A stretch of DNA of 64,000 nt. Origin: Denitrobaculum tricleocarpae (GTDB taxonomy: Bacteria > Pseudomonadota > Alphaproteobacteria > Kiloniellales > Kiloniellaceae). Below, in pieces: positions 61,283 to 64,000 of the stretch. The DNA lies in the NCBI RefSeq assembly GCF_007004665.1, contig NZ_ML660052.1:434001-498000 (forward strand), in the 5' to 3' direction. Positions within the stretch are counted from its first letter, which is position 1; every line of letters begins with the position of its first letter. Under the pieces are notes generated by a model that searched no databases, was not told the DNA's origin, and saw nothing but the letters and a program-made list of their open reading frames with translations. The translations under genes were made by a program, and so were the position numbers.

Positions 61283-62530
61283 ATGGCGCGTCTTTTTACC
61301 TGTATTTTTATCGACCTGCTCGGGTTCGGCCTGATCGTGCCGCTGCTGACCTTCATGGCCTTGCGTCTGGAGGCCTCGCCGCTCGAAGTCACGGTGATGA
61401 TCGCGAGCTATTCGCTGATGCAGCTCTTCGCAGCGCCGCTCTGGGGTCGGGCGAGTGACCGCTGGGGCCGCAAACCCGTCCTGCTGATCAGCTTTGCCGC
61501 CACCACGACCGCGTTCCTGATGCTGGCGTTTGCGCAGTCCTTCTGGGTTCTGGTGGCGGCGCGCGCCCTGGCGGGTGCGCTGAGCGGCGATCTCTCCGCA
61601 GCCCCAGCCTACGTGGCGGATATCACGACGCCGGAGCGCCGGGCGAGAGGGATGGGGATCCTGGGCGCCGCTTTCGCCATGAGTTTTATCGTCGGCGCGA
61701 GCTTCGGCGGATACCTGTCGGAGCTGAACGTTACGGCCATGCTGTTCGATGAGACCGCGACCGGTCCGGATTACTTTTTTCCGCCGCTTCTTGCAGCCAG
61801 CTTCTCCATGACGGCTTTCTTTTTTGCGCTGTTTTTCCTGCCCGAATCCCACAAGATCAGCTCCAAGGCAGAGCGCGTGGCCGCCGCCGATGCGGCACGT
61901 GCATCCGCGCTGGGCCGGTCGCTGGTGGATCGGATGATTGAGTCCCTGCGTGCGCTGTACTATCCGAACCTTGCGCTGGTGACGGTTATTCTCTTTTTGG
62001 TCGGCTTTGTCTTTGCCCATATGGAATCGACCCTGGCGCTTTGGGCCGACGTTGCCTTCGGTTGGGAAGCGCGGGAAGTCGGATACCTCTTTGCTTTTGC
62101 GGGCGTGGTTGCGGTGATCTTTCAGGCTGGATTACTCGGTCCCCTGACCCGGCGCTTCGGTGAAGCGCGGCTGATCGTCTTCTCCTCGATCCTGCTGGGC
62201 GTCGGCATGGCTCTGGTGCCCAGTGCGACGACTGTGACCCAGGTTCTGCTCGCCATTGCGTGTCTCGCGGCGGGCTTCGGTCTGGGCAACCCCTCGATCC
62301 AAAGCCTGATTACGCAGCTCAGCCGGCCCGAGATTGCCGGTGTGGCCCTCGGGATGGGCCAGGCGGCCAGCAGCCTTGCCCGCGTGGTCGGTCCCCTCTG
62401 GGCCGGATTCCTGTTTCAGAAGATCGGACCAGACTGGCCCTATATCGCCGGTGCCTGCTTTATGGCGGTGGTGTTCTTTCTCGCGGAGAACTTACGGCGG
62501 CGGGTACAGACGGCGGACGACGCTGTTTGA
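61283..62530 (+). CDS. Major facilitator superfamily transporter
   Basis: Inner-membrane protein of 415 residues with about twelve helices. GRASDRWGRKPVL after helix 2 is MFS motif A, and RALAGALSGDLSAAPAYVADIT near helices 4-5 is the motif of the TCR/tetracycline-type drug efflux group. A central basic loop (about 195-225) splits the halves. Substrate unknown; drug:proton antiport is plausible. It begins six bases after mutL, so probably shares its message. Confidence 0.88.
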   Translation: MARLFTCIFIDLLGFGLIVPLLTFMALRLEASPLEVTVMIASYSLMQLFAAPLWGRASDRWGRKPVLLISFAATTTAFLMLAFAQSFWVLVAARALAGALSGDLSAAPAYVADITTPERRARGMGILGAAFAMSFIVGASFGGYLSELNVTAMLFDETATGPDYFFPPLLAASFSMTAFFFALFFLPESHKISSKAERVAAADAARASALGRSLVDRMIESLRALYYPNLALVTVILFLVGFVFAHMESTLALWADVAFGWEAREVGYLFAFAGVVAVIFQAGLLGPLTRRFGEARLIVFSSILLGVGMALVPSATTVTQVLLAIACLAAGFGLGNPSIQSLITQLSRPEIAGVALGMGQAASSLARVVGPLWAGFLFQKIGPDWPYIAGACFMAVVFFLAENLRRRVQTADDAV

Positions 62531-62543
62531 AACACGCGTCGTC

Positions 62544-63104
62544 CTAAAGCTTGCGCAGAAAGATCAAGCGGGCTTTTCCGTACTTTCGATTGTCCAGTTC
62601 CTCGAAACCTTCCGGCACCTCGAAGGACTCCTGCGCCATGAGTTCCACGACCACGAGTGCAGCAGGTGCGATCCAGCCGGCGGCGTCCAGGGCCAGGATC
62701 GCGGGGCGCGGCAGGTCCTGATTGTAGGGCGGATCCATCAGGATGATCGAGCAGGCTTCACGCGCGGGCGGCGGACGCAATACATCGGCCTGCAAGACGT
62801 CGCTGGTGTTTTCCTCACCCAGGGACTTTACGTTCGCGCGGCAGGCGGTAAGCGAAGCCGCGAGGTTTTCCAGGAAGGTGACTTTGGCAGCGCCGCGGGA
62901 CAGCGCCTCGAGTCCCAGCGCACCAGTGCCCGCGAAGGCATCCAGCACCTGCGCGTCGATCAGCGGATTGCCCTCTTCGGCGAGTTTACCCTGGCAGAGA
63001 ATGTTGAACATGGATTCCCGGGTGCGGTCCGCAGTCGGGCGGACGGTAAGTCCGTCCGGTGCATCGATGGGCCGTCCCCTATGTCGTCCGCCGACGATTC
63101 GCAT
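62544..63104 (-). CDS. rsmD: 16S rRNA (guanine(966)-N2)-methyltransferase
   Basis: SAM-dependent enzyme of 186 residues methylating G966 of 16S rRNA. MRIVGGRHRGRPI at the start, RPTADRTRESMFNIL, DAFAGTGALGLEALSRGA (SAM site) and IILMDPPYN, the DPPY catalytic motif, define RsmD. Its start lies inside the 3' end of the preceding pseudouridine synthase gene, 26 bases of overlap. It converges on the MFS gene. Confidence 0.94.
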   Translation of the reverse strand: MRIVGGRHRGRPIDAPDGLTVRPTADRTRESMFNILCQGKLAEEGNPLIDAQVLDAFAGTGALGLEALSRGAAKVTFLENLAASLTACRANVKSLGEENTSDVLQADVLRPPPAREACSIILMDPPYNQDLPRPAILALDAAGWIAPAALVVVELMAQESFEVPEGFEELDNRKYGKARLIFLRKL

Positions 63105-64000
63105 TTTTACCTCCCCGCTTCGCTGGTGCCGCAGGCGTTTTTGACGTGCGCGTGGCCGCTTTGCTGCTCAGCTTGCGGCTGTTCGTGCTGCTTTTGCGTC
63201 CTCCGCCTTTGGTTTTCCTGGTCGTGGCATCGGTGAGGTCCGTTGCGCCTTTTGGCAGGCGCGGTTTTGATTTTGCCGGCGGTCGGCCGGCGCTTGTTCG
63301 CCCCGGACTCGTTTTCGCAGTGCCTGGTTTTTCGCCGCCCGCTTTGCCTTTCAGTCCAGCCTTTACCTTGTTGCGGGCAGGCCTGGTCGTGCGGGTCGGC
63401 TTCCCATCCGGCGCTGTGGACGCAGGTGCGGCGTCTCTGCTCTCGACACCCAGCTGGTCGCGCAAAATGCGCGCCGGGATGCTCTCGATCTTGCCCGGTG
63501 CCAGGTCGCCGAGCTGAAAGGGGCCGTAGGAGACCCGGATCAGCCGGTTGACGGTCAGGCCCAGGTGTTCGCAGATCCGCCGGATTTCCCGGTTCTTTCC
63601 CTCGCGCAGGGTCATGGCAAGCCAGGCATTGCTGGCCGCCTGGTGCTCCAGCTGGGCTTGAATCGGGCCGTAATTGACACCCTCGACCGTGATGCCTTTT
63701 TCCAGCGCCTTGATCTGAGCCGGATCGACCCGGCCATGGACCCGCACCCGGTAGCGGCGGGACCAGCCGGTGGAAGGCAGTTCGAGCTTGCGCTTGAGCT
63801 CACCGTCATTGGTGAAGAGCAGAAGACCTTCTGAGTTGTAATCCAGACGCCCGACAGGCTCCAGACGCGGCAGATCGCGCGGCAGGCCGTCGAAGACCGT
63901 CGGCCGGCCTTCGGGATCTTTGCGCGTCGTCATCACGCCCCTGGGTTTGTGAAAGCGCCAGACGCGGGTCTGCTCCGGGGCGGGCAGGGGCTGGCCGTCA
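63079..64000 (-). CDS. rluB: rRNA pseudouridine synthase, RluB type (5' end outside window)
   Basis: The gene enters from beyond the window end; about 306 residues are visible. The RsuA/RluB catalytic block is PVGRLDYNSEGLLLFTNDGEL with the catalytic Asp, then YRVRVHG and LREGKNREIRRICEHLGL. The N-terminal S4 domain would be outside. The last 110 residues are a Lys/Arg/Thr/Pro-rich tail, probably disordered and RNA-binding. The stop lies within rsmD. The RluB rather than RluE/RsuA choice is by resemblance and tail. Confidence 0.88.
   Translation of the reverse strand, partial: DGQPLPAPEQTRVWRFHKPRGVMTTRKDPEGRPTVFDGLPRDLPRLEPVGRLDYNSEGLLLFTNDGELKRKLELPSTGWSRRYRVRVHGRVDPAQIKALEKGITVEGVNYGPIQAQLEHQAASNAWLAMTLREGKNREIRRICEHLGLTVNRLIRVSYGPFQLGDLAPGKIESIPARILRDQLGVESRDAAPASTAPDGKPTRTTRPARNKVKAGLKGKAGGEKPGTAKTSPGRTSAGRPPAKSKPRLPKGATDLTDATTRKTKGGGRKSSTNSRKLSSKAATRTSKTPAAPAKRGGKNANRRRTT

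Overview
The window is a dense chromosomal segment (about 65 protein genes and one tRNA) from an alphaproteobacterium, most likely a Rhodospirillales-type lineage. This is inferred from gene content, not from a database search. Indicators are a CpdR regulator preceded by a CtrA-type box, the argH-lptM-lysA-TIGR02302 run, ftsE-ftsX beside a DUF3426 zinc-ribbon protein, coq7/dsbB, DUF2125, a DUF3035 (BamF-type) lipoprotein, metX-metW, and a complete ethylmalonyl-CoA core. GC content is high and coding is close-packed. I see no phage genes, insertion sequence or CRISPR array.

Layout. 1-4118: polyhydroxyalkanoate (PHA) genes, namely a truncated PhaE/phasin-like frame, a class III-like PHA synthase, phaA and phaB. 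4312-7270: an EamA exporter, cupin, glutathione S-transferase and methyltransferase. 7293-12392: metX-metW, divergent from an aromatic amino acid block (chorismate mutase, aminotransferase, prephenate dehydrogenase). 12421-17499: DUF2125, ChaC, zinc-ribbon, PlsC, YdcF, FtsX and FtsE. 17864-19404: the DUF3426 protein and cpdR. 19457-25474: TIGR02302, lysA, lptM and argH, divergent from a TlpA-type thioredoxin and an ornithine cyclodeaminase homologue. 27179-36937: 3-hydroxybutyryl-CoA dehydrogenase, ETF, cobalamin adenosyltransferase, HIG1 protein, Mcd, Ccr and Ecm. 37043-46580: cytochrome b561, YceI, an ACT-like orphan, NUDIX, GluQ-RS, AlkA-like glycosylase, esterase, HNH protein, Coq7, DsbB, YqaA, NTF2-like and a double cold-shock protein. 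46581-50700: a loose region with tRNA-Leu(CAA), a decayed AraC regulator, a PmtA-like methyltransferase, an ArsC-like protein and phaJ. 50929-64000: ribF, ileS, lspA, bamF-like, two M16 peptidases, mutL, an MFS transporter, rsmD and an rluB-type gene cut by the window end.

The strongest functional theme is acetyl-CoA and acyl-CoA metabolism. PhaA and PhaB make (R)-3-hydroxybutyryl-CoA, the synthase polymerises it, PhaJ can feed in (R)-3-hydroxyacyl-CoA, Ccr/Ecm/Mcd assimilate acetyl-CoA, ETF can take electrons from Mcd, and the PduO-type enzyme can make the B12 coenzyme that Ecm needs.

I found no convincing wholly new multi-gene system. The most notable unexplained items are a long out-of-frame overlap between the first two genes, a pair of dispersed palindromic repeats (2970-3047 and 55349-55426), nested inverted repeats at 28131-28221, three hairpins in the tRNA-Leu leader, a pentapeptide-repeat extension on Ecm, and the CtrA-type box upstream of cpdR.
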